A stretch of 6,245 nucleotides of DNA from Candidatus Hydrogenedentota bacterium. GTDB lineage: Bacteria; Hydrogenedentota; Hydrogenedentia; Hydrogenedentiales; CAITNO01. The DNA lies in the NCBI GenBank assembly GCA_903922535.1, contig CAIXUF010001003.1, positions 1 through 6,245 of the forward strand, in the 5' to 3' direction. Below, one piece after another: positions 5,387-6,245 of the stretch (the stretch's first letter is position 1; each line of letters opens with the position of its first letter). The notes beneath the pieces were generated by a model. That model ran no database searches. It was not told the DNA's origin and saw only the letters and a list, made by a program, of their open reading frames with translations. The translations under genes were made by a program, and so were the position numbers.

Positions 5387-6245
5387 TTACTCCGCATTTA
5401 ACCCGTACTTCTGCAGTCGGTAACGAAGAGAGCGGTGCGTCATTCCCAGCAGGGATGCGGCCCTTAACTGGGAATAGTGCGCGCGTTCCAGGGCCTGCCG
5501 GATGTAATCCATTTCGATTCTTTCGACCAGCGCTTCCAGGTCGATGCCGGCAGAAGGCAGGCTGTCCTCGACATGGGCGGATTCGGGCGCGAATTCGCGA
5601 ATGACCGGGGGCAAATCCTGGAACCCAATGGTTTCATCGGCACTGAGCGCGAGCGCCCTTTCGATGACATTGCTCAATTCGCGCACATTGCCCGGCCATG
5701 GATAGCGCAGAAGCGCGGTTCCGGCGTCCGGCGACAGATCTTTCGGCGCGCATCCCATGTTGCCCGCATGCCTTCGGATGAGGTGCTGCGCCAGGAGGGG
5801 GATGTCGTCGTGCCGGTTGCGAAGGGGGGGCACGTGGAGGGGGATCACGCTCAGCCGGTAGTAGAGATCCTTGCGGAAGCCCCCCCCCTCAACCATGGCT
5901 TCAAGGTCCCGGTTTGTCGCGGAGAGGATGCGCACGTCCACCCGCACCGCGGTGGTTCCGCCGACGGGGGTGATGGTGTTGTTGTCCAGCACGCGCAGGA
6001 GTTTGACCTGCAGCGACATTGGCATCTCGCCGATTTCGTCGAGGAGAATGGTGCCCCCGTTCGCCACGACGAAGAGCCCCTCCTTGTCCTCCACCGCCCC
6101 CGTAAAGGCGCCTTTCTTGTAGCCGAACAGTTCGCTTTCGAGCAGGGTTTCGGGGATGCCGCCGCAGTTGATGGGGAGAAAGGGCTTGTCGGCGCGGCTG
6201 CTGAGGCTGTGGATCGCGCGGGCGACCAGTTCCTTTCCGACGCCG
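5387..6245 (-). CDS. Sigma-54-dependent transcriptional activator, NtrC family (C-terminal part)
   Basis: This is an enhancer-binding protein that uses ATP hydrolysis to open promoters held by RNA polymerase with sigma-54. The frame is cut at the right edge, leaving 285 residues. The first visible residues, GVGKELVARAIH, are the end of Walker A. ESELFGYKKGAFTGA carries the GAFTGA loop that contacts sigma-54 (visible residues 45-50), and GGTILLDEIGEM is Walker B. FRKDLYYRLSVIPLHVPPLR and WPGNVRELSNVIERAL (sensor II region) follow. The C-terminus is a Fis-type helix-turn-helix: LRAASLLGMTHRSLRYRLQKYGL. The SLRYRL ending resembles PilR-like regulators, but the N-terminal domain (receiver or other sensor) lies outside the window, so the signal and target are unknown. 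The protein starts beyond the edge; the GTG at 6094 is internal. The coding strand has a run of nine G bases (plus-strand C at 5880-5888) with the frame intact. Confidence 0.96.
   Translation of the reverse strand, partial: GVGKELVARAIHSLSSRADKPFLPINCGGIPETLLESELFGYKKGAFTGAVEDKEGLFVVANGGTILLDEIGEMPMSLQVKLLRVLDNNTITPVGGTTAVRVDVRILSATNRDLEAMVEGGGFRKDLYYRLSVIPLHVPPLRNRHDDIPLLAQHLIRRHAGNMGCAPKDLSPDAGTALLRYPWPGNVRELSNVIERALALSADETIGFQDLPPVIREFAPESAHVEDSLPSAGIDLEALVERIEMDYIRQALERAHYSQLRAASLLGMTHRSLRYRLQKYGLNAE

Noticed and set aside
5387..6094. Treating the GTG at 6094 as the start of the sigma-54 activator
   Set aside because: It lies directly after the GAFTGA motif. The same frame continues upstream with Walker A residues to the window edge, so the gene is longer and merely cut.

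Overview
The window is G+C-rich bacterial DNA, and every gene I can support lies on the minus strand. Read in the direction of transcription (right to left) it holds: the C-terminal part of a sigma-54-dependent transcriptional activator (5387-6245, cut by the window edge); a 156-base spacer; one very large secreted mosaic protein of 1219 residues (1571-5230); a 338-base spacer with a strong intrinsic terminator and a candidate promoter; then clpS (918-1232) and the N-terminal third of clpA (1-887, cut by the window edge).

clpS and clpA form an ordinary two-gene unit. ClpS delivers N-degron substrates to the ClpA unfoldase, which feeds ClpP. The terminator at 1451-1484 separates this housekeeping unit from the gene upstream, so the two halves of the window are probably regulated independently.

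The large gene is the accessory part and the most interesting. In order, its product has a signal peptide, an SGNH/GDSL-type hydrolase domain, a 'VTGVDASDF' beta-sandwich module, a segment of about 180 residues I cannot assign, a calcium-binding type-3-like motif, an Ig-like domain, five PASTA repeats with two cysteines each, an acidic EGEAEGEGE spacer, a pair of EF-hand loops, and a C-terminal Cys-Gly motif followed by a membrane segment and three arginines. The tail looks like a tripartite surface-sorting signal. The protein is probably exported and processed or anchored at the cell surface, but its substrate is unknown.

The organism cannot be named from this window. ClpS-ClpA and a sigma-54 activator fit a diderm bacterium. 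The Glu-Gly spacer, Cys-Gly C-terminus and multi-domain secreted protein recall Hydrogenedentota, Lentisphaerota and other PVC-like environmental lineages. That placement is a low-confidence inference from memory of such proteins. No RNA gene, CRISPR array, transposase or attachment site was seen.
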